Assembly (NCBI RefSeq): GCF_021401245.1
Contig: NZ_JACBFY010000001.1
Span: 558,001-622,000 of the forward strand
Source of the DNA: Pseudacidovorax sp. NFM-22
GTDB taxonomy: Bacteria > Pseudomonadota > Gammaproteobacteria > Burkholderiales > Burkholderiaceae_C
Length of the DNA: 64,000 nucleotides
Direction: 5' to 3'
Numbering within the stretch: the stretch's first letter is position 1; each line of letters starts with the position of its first letter. The translations under genes and the position numbers were made by a program. The notes beneath the pieces were generated by a model, which saw only the letters and a list, made by a program, of their open reading frames with translations, did not search any database and had not been told where the DNA came from. Below are positions 37,261 through 45,795 of this stretch, piece by piece.

Positions 37261-40200
37261 TCAGGGCATGTCCAGCGCCAAGGCCGTGCCGGGCCTCCAG
37301 TCGGCGCCGTCCGCACGCGTACGAACCGCCCCCAGGAAGATCCGGTCGCCGGGCAACTGCCGCTGGAGCAGGTAGTCGCGCACGGCCGCGGCCCGGGCGA
37401 TGGCCAGCTCGCGGATGGACTGCTCGTCGACGGCGATGGTCGGCAGCAGCAGCTTCTCCATCTCGGCGACCGACTGCGACTTGGCCATGCCGATGAGATT
37501 GCGGGGCTTGGGAATGTCGGCCCGCTTGTAGACGGCCTCCAGCAGCGCCGGGTATTCGGCGTCGGTGACCGGGCCGACCTCGGCCGGGTCGGTGCCGCCG
37601 CGTACCGCTGCGCGGCGCTTCTCGGCCAGGGCCATGCGGCGCAGGCGCTCGCGCTGCAGCGCGTCGCGTTCACGCTCCAGGCTGGCCTGCCCGACGAGGG
37701 TGAGGCGCAGGCCGTCGCGCTGGCCGAGCGCCTTCTCGACCTTGTCCAGGCTCTGCTTCGCCGCGTCGGACAGCGCGTCGCTGCCCAAGGCGAAGGGCAC
37801 GACGCTCGATTCGCTGCTGCCACCGCCCAGGCCGCCCGTGAGCAGGCTGAACGGAGAGGTCACCGCCTTGGCGATCAGATTGAGGATGCCCTTCCAGATC
37901 AGCGGCCCGATGCTGAATTGCGGATCGTTGAGCGAGCCCGACAGCGGCAGGTCGACGTCGATGACGCCGTTGCGATCGGCGAGCAAGGCGACGGCCAGGC
38001 GCACCGGCAGGCTGTTGGGCGCATCCTTGACCTCGTCGCCGAAGGCCAACTGGTTGAGCACCAGCTTGTTGGTGGCGGTGAGGCGCCCGTCCGGCGCCAC
38101 CTGATAGTGCACGTCCACGCTCATCTTGCCGCGCTCGATGCCATGGCCGGCATAGCGGATCGAATAAGGGGACAGCGGCGCCAGCTCCAGGTCGCGCACC
38201 TTTGCCGCAATGTCCAGTTCCAGCGGCTTGGCCAGCGGATTGAGCTTGCCCAGGATCTCGAGCGAAGCGGTCTGCTGCGCCTTGCCGCGAAGCTCCAGAT
38301 CGGCCAGGGCCGGCCGACCGCCGTCGGCCGGTTCGGAGGAGAAGGCACTGAGTCGGCCTGTCAGCTCCGTGAGGTCGGCCGAGTAATTCGGCTGCACGAA
38401 CAGGTCGGAGAAGTCCACGCGCGCATTGACCACGCTGATCGGGCCGAAATGGATGATGGGCGCAAGTCCTGGCGCGGCCTCTTCCCGCGCAGTGGCCGGC
38501 GCTGGCGCCGGTGCGGGGGCCGTTTCGCCGGCATTGGTGGTGGCGCTGGCACCACCCCCCGCGGACGCGGTGCGCGGTGCCGGCCGCTCGGCCGCGGCCC
38601 GCTCGCTTTCCTGCTGGCCCTGACGGGTGATGGCCTGCAGGTTCAGGCGCCCCGAGGGCTGCACGATGATCCGTGCGAACGCGTCCGTGAGCGTGGTCTC
38701 GCGCACGTCGAGCCGCAGGGCCGCGCGGGGACGCAGATCGAGTTCGAAACCGCGCAGGGCCAGCGTCTTCCAGCGCAGCAGCCGCTCGCCCCGCGCCGCG
38801 CCCGTCGCAGGGCTGTCTGCGGCGGTCAGCGCCATGCTGTCCACCCGCAGGTCGTCGACCGACAGGTCGCCGCTGAGCTTTGCCTGCACGCCCGCTGGCT
38901 GGACGGCCACCGCCAGCGTTCCCCGGTAGGCGGCGAAGGCACGCCGCACGTCCACATTGAGCGACTGCCCGTAGTAGGGCTGGAAGGCATGCACCGGCAG
39001 GCCCGTGGCCTCCAGCCGGCCGGACAGCGCCACCGGGACCATCGCCAGGCTGCCCTTGAAGTCGAAGCGGCCCGGCTCCGACCGGGTGCCTGCCGAGATG
39101 CGGCCGGCCAGCTCCACGGGCGACGCCGCGGCAGACGGGGGATCGAGGTCGCGGGCCCGAAGGCGCAGGCTGGCAAGCTTCACCTCCACAGGCGCGCCGG
39201 CCTGGGCGCGGTCGGCGAATTCCACGTCACCGCCGTCGACGGACAGGGCGGCGATCCGGACCTTCCACGGGGGCGGCGGCTCGCCCTGCACCTGGCGGGG
39301 CTGCGCCACCGGCGCGGTCGATGCGTCGGGCGTGCGCAGCCAGCGCTGGTACATCCAGCGCTGCTCCGCGTCCCGCTCCACCCGGACGCGCGGCTCCGTG
39401 GCCGTCAGGCTGCCCACGCTGAGCGTGCGCGCCTTCAGATCGGCCTGCGCATCGCGCACCTCGAAGTGGCCGACCGCAGCCAGGGCCGTCTTGCCTTCGG
39501 TCAGCGACAGGCTGTCGAGCGTGGCGCGCTCGGCGGTGAGCAGCAGCGCCTGCGGCGACCACTGCAGTCCCAGCCGGCCGCCCAGGCGTCCGTCCACGGC
39601 CGGATTGAGCGTCGAGGCCAGGTAGGGTGCGGCCAGGGACAGCGGGACGTCGCTGGCCTCCAGTTGGGCCTTCACCGCACTCGGGCTGCCCTGCCCTTCG
39701 AAGCGCAGCCGACCTTGCGCCACGGCCATCTCGCCCGAGAAGCGGGCCGGCTGCGCCATGGGCCATGCCGCGTCGTCCACCGCGATGCCCAGGCCGGTCA
39801 CATCGATGGCCGCCGCCGGCCGCACGGAATCGTCGCGCCAGGCCACGCGGCCTTCTCGCACCCCCACGTGATCGACCCGCACCTGCCAGGCACCGGGCGC
39901 GGCAGCGTCCTTCGATGGCGCAGAGGTCGGCGGCGAGGCCGTGCGAGCGGCCTGCGCGGTGGCGGGCGCCGGCGTCCGGCCGTCGGTGAGCAGCAGGTTG
40001 ATGCGACCCTGCGCGTCGCGGCGTGCCGCCAGCGTGGGCGCATCGACCTCCACGGACGCCAGATGCACCTGCCGCTCCAGCGGACGCACATCCGCCAACT
40101 GGACCTTCAGCGCATCGAGCCTGAGCAGTTCGCCACCCTGCGCATCCACGGCCTTCACGTCCTTGACCTGGACCGTGCCGGACAGCTTGAGCGAGGCATG

Positions 40201-40998
40201 GTCGGCCCGCTCGAAGTCCGCACGCAGGTCCACGTCCACGACGCCCGACTGCAACGCGACCGGCAGGCCGGGCGGTGCATAGGCCAGGTAGGGCGCCAGA
40301 TCGAGGCCGGCGATGTGCAACTGCGCGGCCGTCTTGTGCGTGGCGGCGAAGGGTTGGGACGATGCGGAAGAGTCGAAGCGGCTGCCATTGAGCGTGAATG
40401 CCAGCCGGGGCTCGACGTCCACCTCGCGTTTCGATGCCAGGCTGCTGAGGAAGGGCACCTGCACCTCCAGACCCTCGACCACGTGCTGGCGCTTCGCCAT
40501 CTGGTCGTCCAGCGCAATGCGCCCGTCGTGGATCGCCAGGTTGTAGAGCACGAAGCGGGCGGGCTCGCCCGCGGGCTTGGGCTCGGCGGGGCCGCTCAGC
40601 CGGCGCAGGATGTCGTCGATGTCCAGCGTGCCGTCCGCGCGCCGCGTCAACCGCAGCGCGGGCTGCTCGATGCGCAGCGCATCGACCACCGGCGCGAGGC
40701 GCAGGAGCGACTGAAGTTCGGCATCGGCATACAGGCGCTTCGCCGTGAACAGCGGCGGCGCGGCATCGACACCAGCAATCGCCAGGTCCGACAGCGACAG
40801 CTCCAGCGTCCAGGGCCGGAACTGCACGGCTTCCACGGTGACGCTACGGCCCAGCGCTGCCGATGCCTGCTTCTGGATCTGCCATTTCAGGAGCGGCGGC
40901 ACGGCGGCCCAGAGCAGCAGCCACAGGAGCAGCAGGCCGGCGACGGCGACGCCCAGCCGCCTCAACCAAAGGCCGTACTTCGTTCCGGAGAAATTCAT
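37261..40998 (-). CDS. DUF748 / AsmA-like envelope protein
   Basis: 1245 residues. One N-terminal membrane helix (about 10-35, LRRLGVAVAGLLLLWLLLWA) anchors a very long periplasmic part of AsmA/DUF748 type with low-complexity beta-rich repeats, e.g. LDIDDILRRLSGPAEPKPAG and VVNARVDFSDLFVQPNYSAD. A C-terminal block (about 1045-1245) includes PFALGSDALSDAAKQSLDKV, resembling the OmpA-like end of the family. AsmA-like proteins are linked to phospholipid or outer-membrane biogenesis; the job here is unknown. An Ala/Pro/Glu-rich linker lies near 800-850. The ATG at 40998 (MNFSGTKYG) is preferred. A structured leader with a terminator lies upstream. Confidence 0.87.
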   Translation of the reverse strand: MNFSGTKYGLWLRRLGVAVAGLLLLWLLLWAAVPPLLKWQIQKQASAALGRSVTVEAVQFRPWTLELSLSDLAIAGVDAAPPLFTAKRLYADAELQSLLRLAPVVDALRIEQPALRLTRRADGTLDIDDILRRLSGPAEPKPAGEPARFVLYNLAIHDGRIALDDQMAKRQHVVEGLEVQVPFLSSLASKREVDVEPRLAFTLNGSRFDSSASSQPFAATHKTAAQLHIAGLDLAPYLAYAPPGLPVALQSGVVDVDLRADFERADHASLKLSGTVQVKDVKAVDAQGGELLRLDALKVQLADVRPLERQVHLASVEVDAPTLAARRDAQGRINLLLTDGRTPAPATAQAARTASPPTSAPSKDAAAPGAWQVRVDHVGVREGRVAWRDDSVRPAAAIDVTGLGIAVDDAAWPMAQPARFSGEMAVAQGRLRFEGQGSPSAVKAQLEASDVPLSLAAPYLASTLNPAVDGRLGGRLGLQWSPQALLLTAERATLDSLSLTEGKTALAAVGHFEVRDAQADLKARTLSVGSLTATEPRVRVERDAEQRWMYQRWLRTPDASTAPVAQPRQVQGEPPPPWKVRIAALSVDGGDVEFADRAQAGAPVEVKLASLRLRARDLDPPSAAASPVELAGRISAGTRSEPGRFDFKGSLAMVPVALSGRLEATGLPVHAFQPYYGQSLNVDVRRAFAAYRGTLAVAVQPAGVQAKLSGDLSVDDLRVDSMALTAADSPATGAARGERLLRWKTLALRGFELDLRPRAALRLDVRETTLTDAFARIIVQPSGRLNLQAITRQGQQESERAAAERPAPRTASAGGGASATTNAGETAPAPAPAPATAREEAAPGLAPIIHFGPISVVNARVDFSDLFVQPNYSADLTELTGRLSAFSSEPADGGRPALADLELRGKAQQTASLEILGKLNPLAKPLELDIAAKVRDLELAPLSPYSIRYAGHGIERGKMSVDVHYQVAPDGRLTATNKLVLNQLAFGDEVKDAPNSLPVRLAVALLADRNGVIDVDLPLSGSLNDPQFSIGPLIWKGILNLIAKAVTSPFSLLTGGLGGGSSESSVVPFALGSDALSDAAKQSLDKVEKALGQRDGLRLTLVGQASLERERDALQRERLRRMALAEKRRAAVRGGTDPAEVGPVTDAEYPALLEAVYKRADIPKPRNLIGMAKSQSVAEMEKLLLPTIAVDEQSIRELAIARAAAVRDYLLQRQLPGDRIFLGAVRTRADGADWRPGTALALDMP

Positions 40999-41094
40999 GG
41001 GCGGAGTGTGCCGCAACGCGTACTCGCCCTGCGACGAGAGGCGGGGCGCCCGCCGCGTGGGGCACCCCTTGGGGGCCTCGGCGAACCCCACAAC

Positions 41095-41132
41095 GAAAAA
41101 GCCCGGTGGCTGCTTGCACAGGCCACCGGGCT
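41095..41132 (-). terminator. Strong intrinsic terminator upstream of the DUF748 gene
   Basis: AGCCCGGTGGC (41100-41110) pairs with GCCACCGGGCT (41122-41132), an 11-bp perfect stem with an 11-nt loop. In the minus direction TTTTTCG follows. Because it reads leftward and lies 97 bp before the DUF748 start with no minus-strand gene upstream, it must end a non-coding transcript or attenuate DUF748. Confidence 0.85.
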
Positions 41133-41370
41133 CGACGGAGGGCCCCAGGCCGCATCCGTCTTTTGGCGCGGGAAGAAGAAGGTTCCCGACGCACTGGCAG
41201 CAAGGGATTGCCGCCGAGGGGCCGGGCCACTCATCAGGACTGCGTCCTTCAGGAGAAGCGCCGGCGGAGCGTCTGCGATGCAGACGGCTGCAGATTAGGC
41301 CTGCCGACCGGGCGTGGCAAATGAAGTCGAGCGATGAGGCTGCGTGCGGCCATAGACAAACTTTTCAGCA
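41096..41370 (-). ncRNA. Candidate small RNA or attenuated leader upstream of DUF748
   Basis: The minus strand from an AT-rich promoter-like patch (TTTATGCTAAATAG, plus 41376-41389) to the terminator at 41095 has no convincing gene but shows local hairpins: GTCTGC-ATC-GCAGAC (41271-41285), AGGAC-GCA-GTCCT (41236-41248), then the terminator. Expected length is about 270 nt. I could not match it to 6S, tmRNA, SRP RNA or RNase P RNA. A 79-codon open frame (41234-40995) crosses the terminator and looks non-coding. Confidence 0.45.
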
Positions 41371-41402
41371 CCTATTTAGCATAAAGAATAGATTCGATAT
41401 TC

Positions 41403-41431
41403 TTGACCGTGTATTTGACGGTTCCTAGAAT
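41403..41431 (+). promoter_or_regulatory. Sigma-70 promoter of the transglycosylase gene
   Basis: TTGACC (41403-41408), 17-bp spacer, TAGAAT (41426-41431): the best -35/-10 pair in the window. Start expected near 41438, about 200 nt before the ATG. Confidence 0.8.
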
Positions 41432-41437
41432 GCGCGC

Positions 41438-41638
41438 TGCCCGGGCTCCCGCAGTCCTACTCCCCGGGCTCTCTTCCGGACTTCCCAGGTCCGGCCTCTC
41501 TGGCGAAGTCAGGACGCCCGTGCACCTTGTATCCCTGCACGGACCTGTTCTCCGCCGCATCACGCGATCGTTCGAGGCAGTCGGCACCCTGGTGCACGAC
41601 TCGCAGCCTTGGAGCTCGCAGAGAAAGGAAAGTAGCGA
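41438..41638 (+). promoter_or_regulatory. Long structured 5' leader of the transglycosylase gene
   Basis: GCCCGGG (41439-41445) pairs with CCCGGGC (41463-41469) right at the predicted 5' end, and CCGGAC (41476-41481) with GTCCGG (41489-41494) just after. A GTGCA/TGCAC pairing follows downstream, and the leader ends with AGAAAGGAA before the ATG. No known riboswitch was recognised. Confidence 0.45.
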
Positions 41639-42532
41639 ATGAATCAGGTCTTGCGGGCTGGCATGCAGGGGTTGCGAACCTTTGCCAGCGACGTAGCCGA
41701 TGGTTTCTTCGAGATCGTCCACAACGGCTTCGCGCTGATCGGGCTCGCGCTCGTGTTCGTCGTCGTCGCACTGGCCGCCCGCCCCGACCTGCAACAGGTC
41801 GGCGAGGAGCGTTTGGCTGCCTGGGTGGAATCTCGCAAGCCGGCACCGGCCCCCACCGATCCGGCACCCAACGCCGTGGAGCGAGCCACCGCGGCGCGCC
41901 CCGAAGAACTGCCCCGCCCCCAGGCGGCCGTGGCCTACTGGCTCAGCCGCAAATACAAGGTGGCGGCCGAGCCCCTGAGCGTGCTGGTGGCCGAGGCCTA
42001 CGACATCGGCCGGCAGACCAAGCTCGATCCGACGCTGATCCTGGCCATCATGGCCGTCGAATCGAGCTTCAACCCCTTCGCCCAGAGCCCCGTCGGCGCA
42101 CAGGGCCTGATGCAGGTGATGACCCGCGTCCATGGCGACAAGTACGAGCCGGCCGGTGGCACGCTCGCGGCCTTCGACCCCATCACCAACCTGCGCGTCG
42201 GCGTCAAGGTGCTGCAGGAATGCATCGCCCGCGCCGGCTCGCTGGAAGGCGGCCTGCGCTATTACGTCGGTGCCGCGAACCTGGGTGACGACGGCGGCTA
42301 CACCGTGAAGGTGATGGCCGAGCACGACCGCCTGCGCCAGGTGGCCAACGGCCGCAACGTGCCGATCTTCACCCCCTCGGCACCGGCCGCCACCACGCCG
42401 CCGCCAGCCGCGATGCCGACGCAGCCCACGCAACGGACCCAGCCGATCCCGGTCATGGCCCCGGCGGGAGAGCCCAAGCCCGCGACGCGGCCGCCCGCCA
42501 CGGTCGCCCTGCTGGAACAACCCGCCTCCTGA
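41639..42532 (+). CDS. Membrane-anchored lytic transglycosylase (SLT domain)
   Basis: 297 residues: one N-terminal membrane helix (about 30-47), a linker, an SLT/goose-lysozyme-like domain at about 115-235 and a Pro/Thr-rich tail. Catalytic glutamate is Glu141 in IMAVESSFNPFAQSPVGAQG, with LMQVM and NLRVGVKVL as family motifs. It should cleave peptidoglycan glycosidic bonds in the periplasm. It has a strong promoter and a 200-nt leader, and is followed by a terminator, so it is probably monocistronic. Confidence 0.9.
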   Translation: MNQVLRAGMQGLRTFASDVADGFFEIVHNGFALIGLALVFVVVALAARPDLQQVGEERLAAWVESRKPAPAPTDPAPNAVERATAARPEELPRPQAAVAYWLSRKYKVAAEPLSVLVAEAYDIGRQTKLDPTLILAIMAVESSFNPFAQSPVGAQGLMQVMTRVHGDKYEPAGGTLAAFDPITNLRVGVKVLQECIARAGSLEGGLRYYVGAANLGDDGGYTVKVMAEHDRLRQVANGRNVPIFTPSAPAATTPPPAAMPTQPTQRTQPIPVMAPAGEPKPATRPPATVALLEQPAS

Positions 42533-42556
42533 CCGCTGCCGCCCGGCACCCCTCCC

Positions 42557-42588
42557 AGGCGCCTTTGATCAGGCGCCTTTTTCTTTCT
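42557..42588 (+). terminator. Intrinsic terminator after the transglycosylase gene
   Basis: AGGCGCCT (42557-42564), six-base loop TTGATC, AGGCGCCT (42571-42578), then TTTTTCTTTC. A textbook terminator, 24 bases after the stop codon. Confidence 0.93.
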
Positions 42589-42642
42589 TGGGCGCGGCGC
42601 GCTGCGGTTCCCCTGGGACGAGGGAGGGACGAAGGCCTCGGC

Positions 42643-42648
42643 TACACT
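42643..42648 (+). promoter_or_regulatory. Candidate -10 (TACACT) of the glyA leader
   Basis: TACACT lies about 55 nt upstream of the riboswitch core. The -35 region (GGGACG-like) is poor. Confidence 0.35.
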
Positions 42649-42696
42649 CCGCCGGTGCGCGACTGGCGATAGGCGCGGCCCCTCCTCGCGAGGCGA

Positions 42697-42776
42697 GCCG
42701 GCTGACGTGGATGACCACTGGGAAGCGCACCGCCCGCGGCTGGCGCCGGGGCGATCAGCCGTTCGCCTGGGCAGCC
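42697..42776 (+). promoter_or_regulatory. ZTP (pfl-motif) riboswitch upstream of glyA
   Basis: Two conserved blocks of the ZTP/ZMP riboswitch are seen: a 5' part with hairpin GTGG-ATGA-CCAC (42707-42718) running into CTGGGAAGCGC, and the 3' part CCGTTCGCCTGGGCAG (42759-42774) with the class-defining GCCTGGGCA. The variable stem between them is GC-rich (GCGGCTGGCGCCGGGGC). ZTP riboswitches sense the purine alarmone AICAR triphosphate and often precede glyA, which regenerates the folate one-carbon units that purine synthesis needs. The core ends 47 nt before the ATG; no terminator hairpin with a T-run follows, so translational control is likely. Recognised from memory of the consensus. Confidence 0.8.
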
Positions 42777-42823
42777 CTTGCCGGATCCGACGCCGCAAGG
42801 TCCCTCTTCTTCGAAGGACTGCC

Positions 42824-44068
42824 ATGTACCAACGCAATATCCTGGTCCAAGAGACCGATCCCGAGCTGTACGCCGCCATCGTCGCCGAGACGCAGCGCCA
42901 GGAAGACCACATCGAGCTGATCGCCAGCGAGAACTACGCCTCGCCGGCCGTGATGGCCGCGCAGGGCTCGCAGCTCACCAACAAGTACGCCGAAGGCTAC
43001 CCGGGCAAGCGCTACTACGGCGGCTGCGAATATGTCGACGTGGCCGAGCAGCTGGCCATCGACCGCATCAAGCAACTCTTCGGCGCCGACGCCGCCAACG
43101 TACAGCCGCACTGCGGCGCCTCCGCCAATGAGGCCGTGTTCCTGGCCTTCCTCAAGCCTGGCGACACCATCATGGGCATGAGCCTGGCCGAAGGCGGCCA
43201 CCTCACCCACGGCATGCCGCTGAACATGTCGGGCAAGTGGTTCAACGTCGTCTCGTACGGCCTGAACGACAAGGAAGAGATCGACTACGACGCGATGGAG
43301 CGCAAGGCCCACGAGTCCAAGCCCAAGCTGATCGTGGCCGGTGCCTCGGCCTACAGCCTGCGCATCGACTTCGAACGTTTCGCCAAGGTGGCCAAGGATG
43401 TCGGCGCCATCTTCATGGTCGACATGGCCCACTACGCCGGCCTGATCGCCGCGGGCGTGTACCCCAACCCGGTGCCCCATGCCGACGTGGTGACCTCCAC
43501 CACCCACAAGAGCCTGCGCGGCCCGCGCGGCGGCTTCATCCTGATGAAGGCCGAGCACGAGAAGGCGATCAACAGCGCCATCTTCCCCGGCCTGCAGGGC
43601 GGCCCGCTGATGCATGTCATCGCCGCCAAGGCCGTCGCCTTCAAGGAAGCGCTGACCCCGGAGTTCAAGGCCTACCAGCAGCAGGTGGTGAAGAACGCGC
43701 AGATCGTGGCCGAGACGCTGACCTCGCGCGGCCTTCGCATCGTGAGCGGCCGTACCGAGAGCCACGTCATGCTGGTCGACCTGCGCGCCAAGGGCATCAC
43801 CGGCAAGGAAGCCGAGGCCGTGCTGGGCAGCGCCCACATGACCATCAACAAGAACGCGATCCCCAACGATCCCGAGAAGCCCTTCGTGACCAGCGGCGTG
43901 CGTGTCGGCACCCCGGCCATGACTACCCGCGGCTTCAAGGACGAGGAGGCCCGCGCCACGGCCCACCTGATCGCCGACGTGCTGGACAACCCGCGCGACG
44001 CCGCCAACATCGAGGCCGTGCGCGCCAAGGTGGCCGCGCTGACCAGCCGCTTCCCGGTCTACCGCTGA
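42824..44068 (+). CDS. glyA: Serine hydroxymethyltransferase
   Basis: PLP enzyme converting serine and tetrahydrofolate to glycine and methylene-THF. The 414 residues have the PLP lysine Lys229 in [42 protein letters not shown], and [11 protein letters not shown]. Length equals E. coli GlyA (417). The ATG at 42824 gives the family N-terminus [13 protein letters not shown] riboswitch lies in its leader, and nrdR follows 15 bp later. Confidence 0.98.
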   Translation: MYQRNILVQETDPELYAAIVAETQRQEDHIELIASENYASPAVMAAQGSQLTNKYAEGYPGKRYYGGCEYVDVAEQLAIDRIKQLFGADAANVQPHCGASANEAVFLAFLKPGDTIMGMSLAEGGHLTHGMPLNMSGKWFNVVSYGLNDKEEIDYDAMERKAHESKPKLIVAGASAYSLRIDFERFAKVAKDVGAIFMVDMAHYAGLIAAGVYPNPVPHADVVTSTTHKSLRGPRGGFILMKAEHEKAINSAIFPGLQGGPLMHVIAAKAVAFKEALTPEFKAYQQQVVKNAQIVAETLTSRGLRIVSGRTESHVMLVDLRAKGITGKEAEAVLGSAHMTINKNAIPNDPEKPFVTSGVRVGTPAMTTRGFKDEEARATAHLIADVLDNPRDAANIEAVRAKVAALTSRFPVYR

Positions 44069-44083
44069 GACAGGCCAGGCCGC

Positions 44084-44527
44084 ATGAAATGCCCCTTCTG
44101 CGGCCACGCCGAGACGCAGGTCGTCGAGACCCGCATCTCGGAAGACGGTGACTTCGTCCGCCGCCGCCGCCAGTGCGGCGGCTGCGAGAAGCGCTTCACC
44201 ACCTACGAGCGGCCGGACGTCAACTTCCCGGCGGTCGTCAAGAAGGACGGCAGCCGCGCCGACTACGACCCGGCCAAGGTGCGTGCCTCGATGATGCTCG
44301 CCCTGCGCAAGCGGCCCGTGGGCGTGCAGCAGATCGACGAGGCGCTCATGCGCATCGAGCAGACGTTGCTGTCGGGCGGGCTGCGCGAGATCGAGTCGAG
44401 CAAGCTCGGCGAACTGGTCATGCACGAGCTGCAGCGGCTGGACAAGGTCGCCTACGTGCGCTTCGCCTCGGTGTACCGCAGCTTCGAGGACGTCGAAGAG
44501 TTCCGCCGGCTTTTGCGGGACATCTGA
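44084..44527 (+). CDS. nrdR: Transcriptional repressor NrdR
   Basis: ATP/dATP-sensing zinc-ribbon repressor of ribonucleotide reductase genes. The 147 residues begin [13 protein letters not shown]; zinc cysteines are Cys3, Cys6, Cys31 and Cys34, followed by RFTTYER and an ATP-cone domain (about 50-140). Neighbouring glyA is the usual arrangement in Burkholderiales. Confidence 0.97.
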   Translation: MKCPFCGHAETQVVETRISEDGDFVRRRRQCGGCEKRFTTYERPDVNFPAVVKKDGSRADYDPAKVRASMMLALRKRPVGVQQIDEALMRIEQTLLSGGLREIESSKLGELVMHELQRLDKVAYVRFASVYRSFEDVEEFRRLLRDI

Positions 44528-44555
44528 CCGGCGCCCGCCCCTGGGGCGACAGCAT

Positions 44556-44581
44556 GCCGACGCATGTCCGCATGCGTCGGC
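44556..44581 (+). terminator. Hairpin downstream of nrdR
   Basis: GCCGACGCATG (44556-44566) and CATGCGTCGGC (44571-44581) form a perfect 11-bp stem with a 4-nt loop. Only TCACCTTCCTTTCC follows, so it is a stable 3' hairpin with a weak T-tract. It separates glyA-nrdR from the pilin genes. Confidence 0.6.
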
Positions 44582-44713
44582 TCACCTTCCTTTCCGGACT
44601 CTCCCTGCCCGTCCGCTGATCGCCCCAGGCGGCGCTCCCGTCGTGCATCGGTGCCTGGCGCATGGATGCGTCCCTAACATCCCGCGCTCGAACGGGAACG
44701 AGGGGGGCGCACC

Positions 44714-45244
44714 ATGCGAGGAAGGAACGCGCGATCGGCGCGGATGCGGGGCTTTTCGCTGGTAGAGGGGCTGATCTGCCTGGCCGTCATGCTGACGGCC
44801 GCCACGGTGGCCATGCCCAACGTGGCGCGCTGGCTGCGCGACTGGCAGAGCAGCCGCGCCGGCCAGGCCCTGCGCGAGAGCCTCGACCTCGCGCGCATCC
44901 ACGCCCTGCGTTCCTCCGGCCGGGCCACGGTCTGCGTCAGCGCCGACGGCAACGGCTGCCTCGCCTCCTCGGACTGGAGCGCCGGCTGGATCGTCTTCGG
45001 CGACCGTGACGGCGATGGCGTGCGCGGCACCGACGAGCCGCTGCTGCACGTCCAGCCGCGCCTGCCCGGGCTGCTGCGCATCGCGCCGGCCAGCGGCAGC
45101 ATCCAGCGCCTCGTGTTCCTGCCCAACGGCCTGCTGAACAGCACGCCGACCAGCCTCGCGATCACCTCGGCCCATCCCGAAGTGCCGGTGCGCAAGCTGG
45201 TGCTCAACCGCATCGGCCGTGCGCGGGTGACGACCGGATCGTGA
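44714..45244 (+). CDS. fimT: Type IV minor prepilin FimT/GspH family
   Basis: 176 residues with a prepilin leader: MRGFSLVEGLICLAVMLTAA, cleavage after Gly13 with Phe14 and Glu18 at +1 and +5, then a GspH/FimT domain. Minor pilins prime type IV pilus assembly at the inner membrane. Start 44714 has AGGGGGG upstream; ATG 44744 would shorten the leader to two residues and seems less likely. First of five overlapping pilin genes. Confidence 0.88.
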   Translation: MRGRNARSARMRGFSLVEGLICLAVMLTAATVAMPNVARWLRDWQSSRAGQALRESLDLARIHALRSSGRATVCVSADGNGCLASSDWSAGWIVFGDRDGDGVRGTDEPLLHVQPRLPGLLRIAPASGSIQRLVFLPNGLLNSTPTSLAITSAHPEVPVRKLVLNRIGRARVTTGS

Positions 45245-45795
45245 GGGTGGCCGCCATCGCGCCTCGCCGCCGCGCTCCGGGCTTTTCGCTGCTCGAAGTG
45301 CTCGTCGCGCTGATGCTGCTGGCCGGTGCGGCCCTGGGTGGGGCGCGGCTGGCCGCACGCACCTACCAGCAACTTCAGGCCACCCAGCAACGGGCGGCCG
45401 CCCTCCTCCTCGCGCAGGACCATGCCGAACGCGCCCGCATGAATCCCAGGGGGCTGCAGGAGGGGCGCTATGCGCTCGGCCTCGATCAGCCACCGCCTGC
45501 AGCCGCCGCACCCGCGGCCGACCTGGCCGACGCCGCCGAGGCCGCGCGGCGGGTCGCAGCCCTGGACCAGCGCAACCTGCTCACGGCGGCGGCCGCCCAA
45601 CTGCCCCAGGCTCGTGCGCAGGTGAAGACCACCCTGGACAGCGGCGTCCAGGTGCTGCAGGTCTGGCTGGTCTGGTGGAACGCCGGCGCGGCAGCCGGGG
45701 ACGGACTGGGTGCCGCCAACCAGGCCGACTGCCCGGCCGAACTTGGAAAGCCTGCCCCGGAGCAGGCCTGCCTCTTCCAGCGCTTCGCCCTCTGA
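45241..45795 (+). CDS. pilV: Type IV minor prepilin PilV
   Basis: 184 residues starting with a GTG that overlaps the fimT stop. The class III leader ends at Gly14, followed by FSLLEVLVALMLLAGAALGG with Glu at +5. The C-terminal part is low in conservation, with a CPAELGKPAPEQAC cysteine pair. Assigned to PilV by position between fimT and pilW and by the leader sequence. Confidence 0.85.
   Translation: MRVAAIAPRRRAPGFSLLEVLVALMLLAGAALGGARLAARTYQQLQATQQRAAALLLAQDHAERARMNPRGLQEGRYALGLDQPPPAAAAPAADLADAAEAARRVAALDQRNLLTAAAAQLPQARAQVKTTLDSGVQVLQVWLVWWNAGAAAGDGLGAANQADCPAELGKPAPEQACLFQRFAL

Noticed and set aside
40995-41234. 79-codon minus-strand gene overlapping the DUF748 leader
   Set aside because: It runs straight through a strong terminator, overlaps the DUF748 start and has Ser/Pro/Arg-rich non-globular composition.
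41096-41370. 6S RNA, tmRNA, SRP RNA or RNase P RNA
   Set aside because: None of the hallmark sequences (for example the SRP GGAAGGAAGCAGC block or the RNase P core) is present on either strand.
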